From NCBI RefSeq assembly GCF_002797535.1, contig NZ_PGFD01000001.1, forward strand, positions 186,001 through 250,000: a stretch of DNA of 64,000 bases, written 5' to 3'. The notes beneath the pieces were generated by a model, which saw only the letters and a list, made by a program, of their open reading frames with translations, ran no database searches and was not told the origin of the DNA. The number at the start of each line of letters is the position of its first letter. The stretch's first letter is position 1. Below are positions 18,075-26,751 of the stretch, in pieces. A program made the translations under genes and the position numbers. The stretch is from Chryseobacterium geocarposphaerae (GTDB lineage: Bacteria > Bacteroidota > Bacteroidia > Flavobacteriales > Weeksellaceae).

Positions 18075-20006
18075 ATGAAAAAAATTATAATGATAGCTAT
18101 TTGTTCAATGAATTTTATGTTCATTGAGGCGCAAAAGCATGAATTCCTTAATTCTCCTAAATTTAATGATGCAGACCTGTCTAAACAGAAATCGACTTTG
18201 GATGAGAATGCACCTGCAGAAATATTATATAAATCAGTACATTTCAGTATAGATAATAATACTGGTAATCTGATTAAAAGAACTTTTTATAGAGTTAAAA
18301 TCTATGACAAAGACAAAGCTGAAGACTGGCTGAATCTAGAGATTCCTCTTTATCAAAATGGAAGTGATCAGGAAACACTTACTAAAATGAAAGCTTTTAC
18401 CTATAATCTTGAAAATGGAAGTTCGGTTGCAACGAAAGTTGACAAAAGCTCAAAATATAAAAGTAAAGAGAGTAAAAATGTTTCTATTACAAAATTTGCA
18501 TTTCCAAATGTAAAAAACGGCTCTGTTATTGAATATCAATATGAGGTTACTTCACCATTTCTGTTTAGTGTTCCGGAAATTCTGATTGAAACAGATACTC
18601 CATCTTTATATACAGAATATGTTCTGGATAGTCCTTCAAATATCTCCTACAATGTAAATTATACAGGATCTTTAAGTCCAAAATACAGAGAAGTTGATGA
18701 AAGAACATTATACGGTACCAACTACAGAACTTATAGATTTGGTTATGAAAATGTAAAAGGTTTTAAAACTGAAAAATTTGTAAGTAATGACAGAAATTAC
18801 AGAACAAAAGTAAGTGCAGAAATTCATTCCACGAATTTTAGAGAGTTAAAATTGTTTTCCTCATCCTGGGAGCAGATCAAACAAAGGCTTTATGAAAATG
18901 AAGATTTTGGAGGAGAATTAAAAAAGACAAAGCTGGCAAAGGAAAACATGCCTTCCAATATTGCTGGGATTTCTAGCGAAGTTGAAAAAGCAAATGTTGT
19001 TTTCGATTATGTGAAAAATACCTTTACTTGGAATCAGGACAGGGGAATTTATGTGGAAGATGGGATCAAAAAAATGCTTGAAACTAAAACGGGAAATGCT
19101 GCAGAAATCAATCTTTTTTTGGTGATGATGCTTCGTGAAGCCGGAGTTAAAGCAGACCCATTGACGATTTCAACCATCAATAACGGAATAATAAATATTG
19201 CTTCACCCAATGTTTCAAACATGAATTTTGTAATCGCTGCAATCCAAACAAAAGACGGCTTTCATTTATATGATGCGACATCAAAACAATCTTCAATAGA
19301 CCAGTTGCCACCAAGAGACTGGAATCAGTTTGGGATTTTAATGGCAAAGGAAAAAGTACAGCAATTATCTATGGTTAACAGTAAGCCGAGCTTTACTTAC
19401 CTTACAGTAGATGCAAAAATTAATGATGATGGAAGTGTTTCAGGAAGCTATTCAGATAAGGATACAGGGACTTATGCAATGTTTGCAAAAGAAAATTATG
19501 ATGATAATGCCGATAAGTATAAGAAACAATATAAAGAGAATTTTTCAGTAGATTTTACAAATATTGATTCTAAAGTTTTGGATAATGGAGATTTTGAAAG
19601 CACGATGAAATTTTCTTCAGAAAATATGATCGATAAGATTGGTAAAAAAATCATTATCAATCCGATGTTATTTTTAAATAAGACATCCAACGAATTTGAT
19701 CAGACGGAAGAACGTAAGTATCCTATTGATTTTATTTCTCCATACACAAGAGTGAAAAAAGTCGTATTGGAAATCCCTGAAGGATATGCAATTGAAGAAA
19801 TGCCAAAGAGTAAAAAAATTGTAACTGAGGATAAAGAAATAGAATACCATTACATCATAGAACAAAAAGGAAATAAACTGGAAATTGTTTCCACAACCAA
19901 AGTGGCAAGTGCAGATTATCCGAAAGAATACTATCCGGCCTTTAAGCAGATTTGGGGAGTGGCTTCCAAACAGGAAAATCAGGTGATTAGCTTGGTGAAA
20001 AAGTAA
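18075..20006 (+). CDS. Secreted DUF3857/transglutaminase-like paralog, catalytic Cys absent
   Basis: This 643-aa protein has the same architecture as its upstream neighbour: signal peptide (ending MFIEAQ), DUF3857, transglutaminase-like core and C-terminal beta domain. At the nucleophile position it reads TGNAAEINLFL, so Cys is replaced by Ala342, and the His segment reads NMNFVIAAI. DATS is kept. It is therefore probably a non-catalytic partner or binding protein. It is co-transcribed with the Cys-containing paralog (2 bp gap) and ends at a strong terminator. Confidence 0.78.
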   Translation: MKKIIMIAICSMNFMFIEAQKHEFLNSPKFNDADLSKQKSTLDENAPAEILYKSVHFSIDNNTGNLIKRTFYRVKIYDKDKAEDWLNLEIPLYQNGSDQETLTKMKAFTYNLENGSSVATKVDKSSKYKSKESKNVSITKFAFPNVKNGSVIEYQYEVTSPFLFSVPEILIETDTPSLYTEYVLDSPSNISYNVNYTGSLSPKYREVDERTLYGTNYRTYRFGYENVKGFKTEKFVSNDRNYRTKVSAEIHSTNFRELKLFSSSWEQIKQRLYENEDFGGELKKTKLAKENMPSNIAGISSEVEKANVVFDYVKNTFTWNQDRGIYVEDGIKKMLETKTGNAAEINLFLVMMLREAGVKADPLTISTINNGIINIASPNVSNMNFVIAAIQTKDGFHLYDATSKQSSIDQLPPRDWNQFGILMAKEKVQQLSMVNSKPSFTYLTVDAKINDDGSVSGSYSDKDTGTYAMFAKENYDDNADKYKKQYKENFSVDFTNIDSKVLDNGDFESTMKFSSENMIDKIGKKIIINPMLFLNKTSNEFDQTEERKYPIDFISPYTRVKKVVLEIPEGYAIEEMPKSKKIVTEDKEIEYHYIIEQKGNKLEIVSTTKVASADYPKEYYPAFKQIWGVASKQENQVISLVKK

Positions 20007-20033
20007 AAAGCAATAAAATTTCAAAATAATTCT

Positions 20034-20062
20034 AAAACCATTCATCTTTTGAATGGTTTTTG
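20034..20062 (+). terminator. Terminator after the DUF3857 pair
   Basis: A perfect 11-bp stem AAAACCATTCA / TGAATGGTTTT with a 5-base loop and T-tract. Confidence 0.85.
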
Positions 20063-20097
20063 CATGTAAAAAGGAAAATCAAATTCAAAATCAAACT

Positions 20098-20919
20098 ATG
20101 AAAAACACAATTGCTGTTTTGGCACTTTCTGCCTTCTTTACTTTTTCTGCCTGTAAGAAATCTGAAACGACAAACCTGACAACAAACGAGGAAACACAAG
20201 CTGAACAATTTTCTGTCGATTCAGTTAAGGTGAATGATTCTATCAAGCTTAATGACTCACTGACCATAAAATATTCTTCTAAAATGTTGGTTTTTCCAAG
20301 TATTAAGGATAAAAAACTCTTAGATAGTATTTATTTTGGAGATAAAAATGTTCAGGATTTTTCTAAGAATGGAATTCAGTCACTTTTGGAAAAAAATAAG
20401 AATGAATATTTTAACAGTATTAAAAAAGACTCAAAAGACTGGATCTCCGATATGAAATTTGCGCAGGAATGGTATTCAGATCTTGGAATGGATCTGAAAT
20501 CAAATAGTAATGATTATCTTCATATACAGTATAGCTGGGCTTCTTATGAAGGAGGTGCTCACGATAATTATGGTTTTTCCGAAAGAGTTTTTGATGTAAA
20601 GAATAATAAAAAAGTAGAATTAAAAGATATCACCTCAATGCCTAAAGATAAATTGGAAGCTTTGCTGATGAAGAATGTCAATAAAATGAATGGAGGTGCT
20701 TCCGATGATAAGGGTGAAATCAATAATTCTGATATGCTTTTGGTTGAAGTCATTCCAGCTACCGGAAACTTTTATTTTGATGATAAAAACCTCTATTTCC
20801 ATTATAGCCCTTACGAAATTACGGCTTTTGCAGCCGGTGATATTACGATTCCGGTTTCCTGGCAAGATTTGGCTGGAACATTAACCCCCCAGTTTAAAGA
20901 ACGGATGAAATTTAAATAA
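20098..20919 (+). CDS. Lipoprotein, RsiV/DUF3298-like
   Basis: From ATG 20098 this encodes 273 aa with a lipobox (FTFSAC) and a Ser/Asp/Thr-rich linker. The C-terminal part has WASYEGGAHDNYGFSERVFD and YFHYSPYEITAFAAGDITI, matching the PdaC/DUF3298 layout seen in RsiV-type proteins. RsiV binds lysozyme in Firmicutes; here there is no sigma factor nearby, so only the fold is claimed. An earlier in-frame start at 20053 overlaps the preceding terminator and is rejected. Confidence 0.75.
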   Translation: MKNTIAVLALSAFFTFSACKKSETTNLTTNEETQAEQFSVDSVKVNDSIKLNDSLTIKYSSKMLVFPSIKDKKLLDSIYFGDKNVQDFSKNGIQSLLEKNKNEYFNSIKKDSKDWISDMKFAQEWYSDLGMDLKSNSNDYLHIQYSWASYEGGAHDNYGFSERVFDVKNNKKVELKDITSMPKDKLEALLMKNVNKMNGGASDDKGEINNSDMLLVEVIPATGNFYFDDKNLYFHYSPYEITAFAAGDITIPVSWQDLAGTLTPQFKERMKFK

Positions 20920-20923
20920 TTCT

Positions 20924-20954
20924 AAAATGCTTCTCTATAAGGAAGCATTTTTTT
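20924..20954 (+). terminator. Terminator after the DUF3298-like lipoprotein gene
   Basis: AAAATGCTTC pairs with GAAGCATTTT around an 8-base loop, then a T-run. The T-run directly abuts the -7 promoter element of the next gene. Confidence 0.8.
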
Positions 20955-20961
20955 ATTTTTG
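20954..20961 (+). promoter_or_regulatory. -7 element of the lipid kinase gene, 5 nt from the ATG
   Basis: TATTTTTG matches TAnnTTTG and ends 5 nt before ATG 20967, so the mRNA probably has almost no 5' leader. Confidence 0.5.
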
Positions 20962-20966
20962 CTTCA

Positions 20967-21818
20967 ATGGAAAACGTAGCCTTTATTATTAATCCTTTTT
21001 CTGCAAAAAAGAACTATCAGCCTTTTCTTGAAGAGTTAAAGAAAAAAGTAGAGAATCCTTTATATTATATTTCGGAATCTATTCAGGGAACTGATGATTT
21101 TATTCAGGAGAACTTTCAGAATATAGATATTTTTGTAGCTATAGGAGGAGACGGTACAATTTCTACCATTGCCAGAAATCTTATTAATACTTCCAAGATT
21201 TTAGCCATTTTTCCTGCAGGTTCAGGGAATGGGTTTTCCAATGAAACCAATTTCAGGAAAAATCTGGATGAACTTTTGGAAAAAATTAAAACAAAAAAGT
21301 CCAGGAAGATCGATACGTTCACCGTTAATGATAAGCTATCAATCAACGTTTCGGGAACCGGCTTTGACGGAAAGGTGGTGAAAGAATTTGAAAAAACGAG
21401 CAGAGGATTTAAAAATTATATCAAAGTTTCCCTTAAAACATTTTTTAATTATAAGCCGATTAAGGTTAAATTTTTTGATGAACAGTATCAGCAATACAAC
21501 GGAAAATATCTGATGTTGAATATTGCCAACACCCGTCAGTTCGGAAACAATGCTTACATAGCACCAAATGCCAGTAAAAGTGATGGTTTGGTTGATATTG
21601 TTTTGGTGAAAAAGTTTCCTTTAACCTATTCCGCATTATTCGCCTACAGAATGTTTACAAAAAAACTGAAGGATGACGATTATGTTACTTATCTTCCCGT
21701 TTCAGAAATAGAATTCAAAGTAAATACTAAGAATTGGCACTTGGATGGAGAGTTCAATAAAATAAAATCACCTATTCACATAAAGGTTTTGCCTTCAAGT
21801 TTAAATATCTTGGTATAG
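20967..21818 (+). CDS. Diacylglycerol/lipid kinase family protein
   Basis: This 283-aa protein belongs to the DagK/YegS lipid kinase family. The catalytic-domain nucleotide motif is AIGGDGTISTIARNL, followed by FPAGSGNGFSNE, and the C-terminal domain has LDGEF. It transfers phosphate from ATP to a lipid alcohol, probably diacylglycerol, at the inner face of the membrane; the substrate is inferred from the family. It is monocistronic, convergent with the propeller protein gene. Confidence 0.88.
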   Translation: MENVAFIINPFSAKKNYQPFLEELKKKVENPLYYISESIQGTDDFIQENFQNIDIFVAIGGDGTISTIARNLINTSKILAIFPAGSGNGFSNETNFRKNLDELLEKIKTKKSRKIDTFTVNDKLSINVSGTGFDGKVVKEFEKTSRGFKNYIKVSLKTFFNYKPIKVKFFDEQYQQYNGKYLMLNIANTRQFGNNAYIAPNASKSDGLVDIVLVKKFPLTYSALFAYRMFTKKLKDDDYVTYLPVSEIEFKVNTKNWHLDGEFNKIKSPIHIKVLPSSLNILV

Positions 21819-21838
21819 ATTTAAACATATCAAAATAA

Positions 21839-21875
21839 AAATAGCCACATTAGACAAGTGCTTTTGTGGCTATTT
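21839..21875. terminator. Bidirectional terminator
   Basis: AAATAGCCACA pairs with TGTGGCTATTT around a 15-base loop, between convergent genes at 21818 and 21888. Confidence 0.8.
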
Positions 21876-21887
21876 GTTTGATAATTA

Positions 21888-23096
21888 TTATTCTTTTATA
21901 AACTTTTCCGAAAATTCTTTTCCGTTTTTATCTTTACCTATCAGCAAATAATTACCTTTTGGTAAATTCTCTACGAAGATTTTTTCTGTTTTTTCTTTTT
22001 TATTCAAAACTTTTCTTCCACTTATATCTAAAAGGCTAACTTCAGAGAGTTCTGTTGAAAAGTGGAGGATGGATGTAACAGGATTTGGATAGACTGTTAT
22101 GCTTTTGTTTTTGGCAATAGTTTCGCCTGTAGATAAAGCAGCTGTTATCTTACTTATTGTACTTACACCATAATTACAGATGTAAACGTCTCCGGTAGTT
22201 TCATTTTTAACTATGCCCTGCGGATAAGTAGCACCACCTGCCAAAGTAGCCCAAACCTGGGTTACGACACCTGCCGGTGATATTTTACTTACAGTGCTAT
22301 TGTTGTTGCCTGTATAAAGATTACCGGATGCGTCTATGCTGAGGCAAAGAGGTCCTGGGTTGTTGGTTAATGTGGCCCAAGCATGAGTAACAATACCTGC
22401 TGGAGTTATTTTACTTATCGTACTGTTGCCTAAATTAGCTATATAGAAATTACCAGATGTATCTATTACAATACTTTGTGGGTTTGCATTGCTTGCTAAA
22501 GTGGCCCATGTCTGTGTTACTGTACCAGAAGGTGTGATTTTACTGATAGTATTATTTTGATTGACGGTATAAACATTCCCTGAATTGTCTACAATAATAT
22601 CTTTGGGATAAGCTTCATTTGCTAAGTATGCCCAATCTTGTGTAATTGCTGTACCAGTAGCCAGAATTTTACTTACCGTCTTGTTGGTGTTAGCCGTATA
22701 AATATTGTTTGAGGCATCTAAGGCTATTGCTATAGGAGCGTTACCGGATAGAGTAGCCCAGGCTTGAGTAACGCTACCTGCCGGAGTTATTTTACTTACA
22801 GTATCATTTCCGAAATTGGCCGTATAAACATTTCCTGATGCATCGATAACTATATCGCGAGGTAAAGCATTACTTCCTAAAGTAGCCCAAGCCTGTGTTA
22901 TTGTAGCATTCGGAGCTATTTTACTTATAGTGTTGCTGCCATAATTAGCTGTATAAAGATTACCAGAGGTATCTATGGTCATTTCTATGGGGTTATAGAA
23001 ATTGGTCAAAACAGCCCAGTCTTGTATCACTGTTATTTGTGCAAATGTAATTGTTCCAAAGATTGATGTTAATAAAAAAGTAAAGATTTTTTTCAT
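21888..23096 (-). CDS. Seven-repeat beta-propeller protein with T9SS C-terminal signal
   Basis: This 402-aa secreted protein has a signal peptide (ending TITFAQ), seven repeats of about 42-45 aa of the type VTQAWATL...IDASGNxYTAN...TVSKITPAG, and a type A T9SS sorting domain (VYPNPVTSILHFS ... DISGRKV ... NLPKGNYLLIGK, ending FSEKFIKE). The repeats resemble NHL/SMP-30 blades, and seven fits a closed propeller. It is expected to be exported by the type IX system and anchored or released at the cell surface. Ligand unknown. Confidence 0.88.
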   Translation of the reverse strand: MKKIFTFLLTSIFGTITFAQITVIQDWAVLTNFYNPIEMTIDTSGNLYTANYGSNTISKIAPNATITQAWATLGSNALPRDIVIDASGNVYTANFGNDTVSKITPAGSVTQAWATLSGNAPIAIALDASNNIYTANTNKTVSKILATGTAITQDWAYLANEAYPKDIIVDNSGNVYTVNQNNTISKITPSGTVTQTWATLASNANPQSIVIDTSGNFYIANLGNSTISKITPAGIVTHAWATLTNNPGPLCLSIDASGNLYTGNNNSTVSKISPAGVVTQVWATLAGGATYPQGIVKNETTGDVYICNYGVSTISKITAALSTGETIAKNKSITVYPNPVTSILHFSTELSEVSLLDISGRKVLNKKEKTEKIFVENLPKGNYLLIGKDKNGKEFSEKFIKE

Positions 23097-23352
23097 ATTA
23101 TATTTTAAAGTGTTGATGTTAATTTTTGACTTTCAGTATAGAATTTCAAAATGAAATTTTGCAATGTTATAAAATAGGTGTTTCCACGAACTTACTGCTG
23201 GAAAAATTTATGGGATGATTGGCATGCTCTCGGCTACTTGGAAAGCAGGTTGCAAGTGCTATAATATTATATCATGACTAGGTACGATGTTAAAGTTAAC
23301 AAATTTTTTAATATAATGTTGATAAGCCTTTAAAATTGCAGACAAAACACAA
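23097..23352. other. Intergenic region upstream of the propeller gene
   Basis: This gap has no credible gene and no clear TAnnTTTG promoter on the minus strand. A patch at about 23180-23260 is less AT-rich than its surroundings and contains short self-complementary pieces, including TTTCCA...TGGAAA and GCATGC. I cannot assign it. Confidence 0.4.
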
Positions 23353-23380
23353 AAAGCCTCTACTGTTAATGAGAGGCTTT
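23353..23380 (-). terminator. dctA terminator
   Basis: AAAGCCTCT pairs with AGAGGCTTT around a 10-base loop; the minus strand continues with a T-rich run. Confidence 0.78.
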
Positions 23381-23424
23381 AAGATTTAAAATACAGAGTT
23401 TTTGATTTCTAGGGATTCAAAAAA

Positions 23425-24705
23425 TCAAATTTCAAGTTTCTTTTCTATTTCGTTCGGGTGATTCAAACAATACTGCAACTGATTTTTATCTAACTGTTTC
23501 TCCCAGTTCGCAACAACTACGGTTGCCACGGAATTTCCGATAACATTTGTTAAGGCACGACATTCACTCATAAATTTGTCAATTCCTAGAATCAAGGTCA
23601 TTCCTGCAATCGGAATTTCAGGAACTACGGCTAATGTCGCAGCCAACGTTACAAAACCGGCTCCGGTTACTCCTGCTGCTCCTTTAGAACTTAGCATAGC
23701 CACCAAAAGCAGCATGATTTGTTTTTCGATAGGAAGATGAATATTTAAAGCCTGGGCAATAAATAAAGAAGCTAATGTCATATAAATATTGGTTCCGTCG
23801 AGATTAAAGGAATATCCGGTAGGAACTACCAGTCCCACGATAGCTCTTGAACAGCCTGCTTTTTCCAGTTTTTCCATAATTCCCGGAAGGGCAGATTCGG
23901 AAGAACTTGTTCCCAATACCAAGAGAAGCTCTTCTTTTAAATAATACATCAGCTTAAAAATATTGAAGCCATTATACCACGCAACGGAACCTAAAACCAA
24001 TACAACAAAAAGAATGGAGGTGATATAAAAGGTGCCTACTAAAAATATTAAATTCAATACGGAATGGAGCCCGTATTTTCCAATAGTAAAAGCCATTGCT
24101 CCAAAAGCTCCTATGGGTGCCAGTTTCATGAGCATATGAACAATTTTGAAAACCGGAGTGGAAAGATCTTGTAAAAAATCAGTTACTTTCTGGCTCTTTT
24201 CTTTTGTCAGAACCAGGGCAACTCCCATTAAAATAGCAACCAGAAGTACTTGTAAAATGTTATCTCCTACCAAAGGACTGAATAATGTTTCAGGGATAAT
24301 ATTCATGATAAATCCTGTCAATGTAGTTTCATGAGCTTTCTGCTGATATTGTGAAACATCACCTGAAAGGGTAGAAGGGTCAATGTTTAAACCATGGCCA
24401 GGCTGTAAAATATTTCCTACAATGAGTCCAATAATTAATGCCAATGTTGAAAAAGTAACAAAATAAATCATAGCCTTTACAGCAATTCTCCCCACTTTTT
24501 TCAGATCAGTCATATGAGCGATTCCCAGAGTAAGGGTAATGAAAATTACCGGAGCAATAATCATTTTTACCAGTTTGATAAAGCCATCTCCTAAAGGCTT
24601 CATTTTTTCGCCCAATTCCGGATAAAATTTCCCTAAAAGAATTCCTGCGACAATTGCTATAATAACTTGAAAATAAAGCTGCTGATAGATTTGTTTTGCT
24701 TTCAA
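23425..24705 (-). CDS. dctA: Dicarboxylate/cation symporter (DctA family)
   Basis: This 426-aa polytopic protein belongs to the DAACS family of sodium/proton-coupled C4-dicarboxylate and glutamate carriers. Hallmarks are the serine-rich re-entrant loop [53 protein letters not shown] and [28 protein letters not shown] and DKFMSE resemble DctA more than GltP. It imports succinate, fumarate or malate, by family. Single gene. Confidence 0.9.
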   Translation of the reverse strand: MKAKQIYQQLYFQVIIAIVAGILLGKFYPELGEKMKPLGDGFIKLVKMIIAPVIFITLTLGIAHMTDLKKVGRIAVKAMIYFVTFSTLALIIGLIVGNILQPGHGLNIDPSTLSGDVSQYQQKAHETTLTGFIMNIIPETLFSPLVGDNILQVLLVAILMGVALVLTKEKSQKVTDFLQDLSTPVFKIVHMLMKLAPIGAFGAMAFTIGKYGLHSVLNLIFLVGTFYITSILFVVLVLGSVAWYNGFNIFKLMYYLKEELLLVLGTSSSESALPGIMEKLEKAGCSRAIVGLVVPTGYSFNLDGTNIYMTLASLFIAQALNIHLPIEKQIMLLLVAMLSSKGAAGVTGAGFVTLAATLAVVPEIPIAGMTLILGIDKFMSECRALTNVIGNSVATVVVANWEKQLDKNQLQYCLNHPNEIEKKLEI

Positions 24706-24779
24706 AGGAGCTGTTTTTGTATTTTGAAGGGCGAAAATTAAGAATTTTTATTTGTAAATATGACAAAAGTCATGAAAAG

Positions 24780-24807
24780 TTTCGGCGGGGCTTCAGCCCC
24801 GCCGAAA
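24780..24807 (-). terminator. GC-rich hairpin, TTCGGCGG family copy 3
   Basis: A perfect 12-bp stem, TTTCGGCGGGGC with GCCCCGCCGAAA, around loop TTCA. It lies downstream of the TauE-like gene and can end the minus-strand operon that starts with the response regulator, though the following T-run is short. Confidence 0.7.
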
Positions 24808-24852
24808 GTATTAAGTTCTAAAGAATAAGACTTTATTTAATCTTAAAAAGTA

Positions 24853-25890
24853 TTATATTTCCAGCTTTCTAATCATCAGATTCTTCCTATAGCAGTAAAA
24901 TTCATAGGTTGGTTGCTGGCCAAATGAGAAAACTTTTTCGATATGTATTGCGTCATACTGGTTTTTCAGACTGTTGTATTTTTCTTTGAGAATGTTGGGC
25001 AGCTCATCAGATTGTATCGGTCGCTCCACTTCAAAACCATCATCAAAGGCAAATTCTATAATAAAATCGGTATTTCTCCAGGAAATGACAGATTCTGATT
25101 CAGACGTTTTATGGCTGCTAGATAAAGAAATTTTATCCTGTTGAATTATTTTATCAGAGGTTCCTATGAATAAGAGAATACCCGAGAATACCATGGCTCC
25201 GTATCCTATTTTTTTAAACAAAAATTCACTTAAATAGGGCAGAATATATTTTACGGTATAAGATGATAGAATGGTTGCCGCGGCTATTGTCATTCCCAGC
25301 CATAAGGCGGTTGATGAATATAGACCAAGAGAAATATAAATAATCAGTTTAATTAAATGGAGAAAAACCTCATTTGCTGCTCTTGTCGCAACAATTTCTT
25401 CTTTTTTAAGCCCGAATCTCAAATAAAAACGATTGAATAACAAACCGATTGCACCTGTAATACCCGAGATAAACCCCGCAAAAAAACCTATAGCAGCTAA
25501 TAAGAACTTAGAATATGGTTTTTGATTTTCCTGTTTTATTTTATTTGTTTTAAATAATTCCGGCAGATTGGCAATAAGGAAAAAAGCAACAATTAATTGA
25601 AGGTAATTGGGATTAATATATTTAATAAGATATGCTCCTAATAAAACAGCCGGAATTGAAAAAGGCACAAACCAAAAGAAAATTTGCCACTTGATATGTT
25701 TTTTAAAAACAGAAATTCTTGATACAGAACTTGTGAAGCTACCTATGGTTAATGAGAAAGGAACGACTGAACTTGGTAAAAGTAAATTGAGAATAGGAAT
25801 TAAAATCAGGCTCGCTCCACCACCACAGATTGCGCTTATCCAAAAAGCTATTATTGTTCCTAAAAACAGAAGAATGATATTTAAAGCCAT
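24853..25890 (-). CDS. TauE/SafE-family permease with a C-terminal cytosolic tail
   Basis: This 345-aa protein has about eight membrane segments with the TauE/SafE signature GGGASLILIPILNLLLP near the N-terminus and GFISGITGAIGLLFNRF in the second half. Family members are thought to export sulfite or sulfur-containing organics. After the last span (about residue 247) comes a soluble tail of about 90 residues, longer than in most relatives. It follows the PAP2 gene by 10 bp and may belong to the same operon. Confidence 0.8.
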   Translation of the reverse strand: MALNIILLFLGTIIAFWISAICGGGASLILIPILNLLLPSSVVPFSLTIGSFTSSVSRISVFKKHIKWQIFFWFVPFSIPAVLLGAYLIKYINPNYLQLIVAFFLIANLPELFKTNKIKQENQKPYSKFLLAAIGFFAGFISGITGAIGLLFNRFYLRFGLKKEEIVATRAANEVFLHLIKLIIYISLGLYSSTALWLGMTIAAATILSSYTVKYILPYLSEFLFKKIGYGAMVFSGILLFIGTSDKIIQQDKISLSSSHKTSESESVISWRNTDFIIEFAFDDGFEVERPIQSDELPNILKEKYNSLKNQYDAIHIEKVFSFGQQPTYEFYCYRKNLMIRKLEI

Positions 25891-25900
25891 GTCAAAAAAA

Positions 25901-26683
25901 TTAAAAATTCTTTACAAATCCAATTCCTGCATTTCCTTTCTGATAATAAGGCATAATCATCGTCTGGCTTTTTTCCTTTTTTCCGCCTAAAAGATTATTG
26001 ATTTTCGGATACAGCCAATAAGCCAATTCGGTAGATAAAATACCGAAACCAGCGCCTCCAACAACGTCTCCAAGCCAGTGCTTGTTATTCAGCATTCTGT
26101 ATATTCCAGTAAAAACGGCAAGAGAATATCCGGAAATTCCCAATAGAAAATTGGTGTCTTTGTATTCTCTGAACATGAACTGAGCAGAAGCAAAAGCCAT
26201 GGCAGTATGACCGGATGGAAAAGATAAATTATTGGAAAAATCGGGTCTTTCTTCTTTTACAGTATGCTTAAGAGGAAGAATGAACGCAGTGGTAATCATT
26301 AACGAGGTACCATAAATAATAGTTCTGTCTTTAAAGTTATGCTTTCCTTTTACTCCTAAGGCATTTAAGCCATAAACCAAAACTCCCGGAGCATATTGGG
26401 TATAATTATCAAGTCTTATATGGTCGGGTTTATGTTCGCTGATCTCATATTGGGTAGAAAAATTAAGCTTTTTCAAATCTTTTATACTCAAACTTGCTAT
26501 CCCGTAAGAGATTAAAGCTGTAGGTATAATTAGTTTTTTATAGTTTAACTGATGGGTGGTATCTTCTGAATTAAATTTTGATATGACAGTATCTTGAGTA
26601 CTCTTGATTTCCAAGCTGTCTTGTGCATAAACGTTCTGAAAGCATATAAGAACGATGAGTATACCTGATAATAAACCTTTCAT
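25901..26683 (-). CDS. PAP2-family lipid phosphatase
   Basis: From ATG 26683 this encodes 260 aa with a signal peptide (MKGLLSGILIVLICFQNVYAQ). All three PAP2 motifs are visible: KHTVKEERP, the catalytic PSGHT and YRMLNNKHWLGDVVGG. It probably removes phosphate from a lipid such as phosphatidic acid, undecaprenyl pyrophosphate or lipid A on the outer side of the inner membrane. It lies between a TauE-like permease and a sensor kinase on the same strand, which suggests control by that two-component system. Confidence 0.88.
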   Translation of the reverse strand: MKGLLSGILIVLICFQNVYAQDSLEIKSTQDTVISKFNSEDTTHQLNYKKLIIPTALISYGIASLSIKDLKKLNFSTQYEISEHKPDHIRLDNYTQYAPGVLVYGLNALGVKGKHNFKDRTIIYGTSLMITTAFILPLKHTVKEERPDFSNNLSFPSGHTAMAFASAQFMFREYKDTNFLLGISGYSLAVFTGIYRMLNNKHWLGDVVGGAGFGILSTELAYWLYPKINNLLGGKKEKSQTMIMPYYQKGNAGIGFVKNF

Positions 26684-26751
26684 TGGATGTATGTCTTTAA
26701 GATGAATTATTAGCACAAAATTGCAACCCAATTTGGAAGAAACTTTGAATT

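Noticed and set aside
19674..20045. Antisense ORF overlapping the second DUF3857 gene
   Set aside because: It has the composition of a shadow of an AT-rich gene and no start context of its own.
20053..20097. Longer start for the DUF3298-like lipoprotein
   Set aside because: It overlaps the preceding terminator, and the lipobox fits the start at 20098.
21888..23096. Periodic repeats of about 130 bp looked at as a possible CRISPR or satellite array
   Set aside because: The repeats are in frame and encode propeller blades; there are no short identical repeats with unique spacers.
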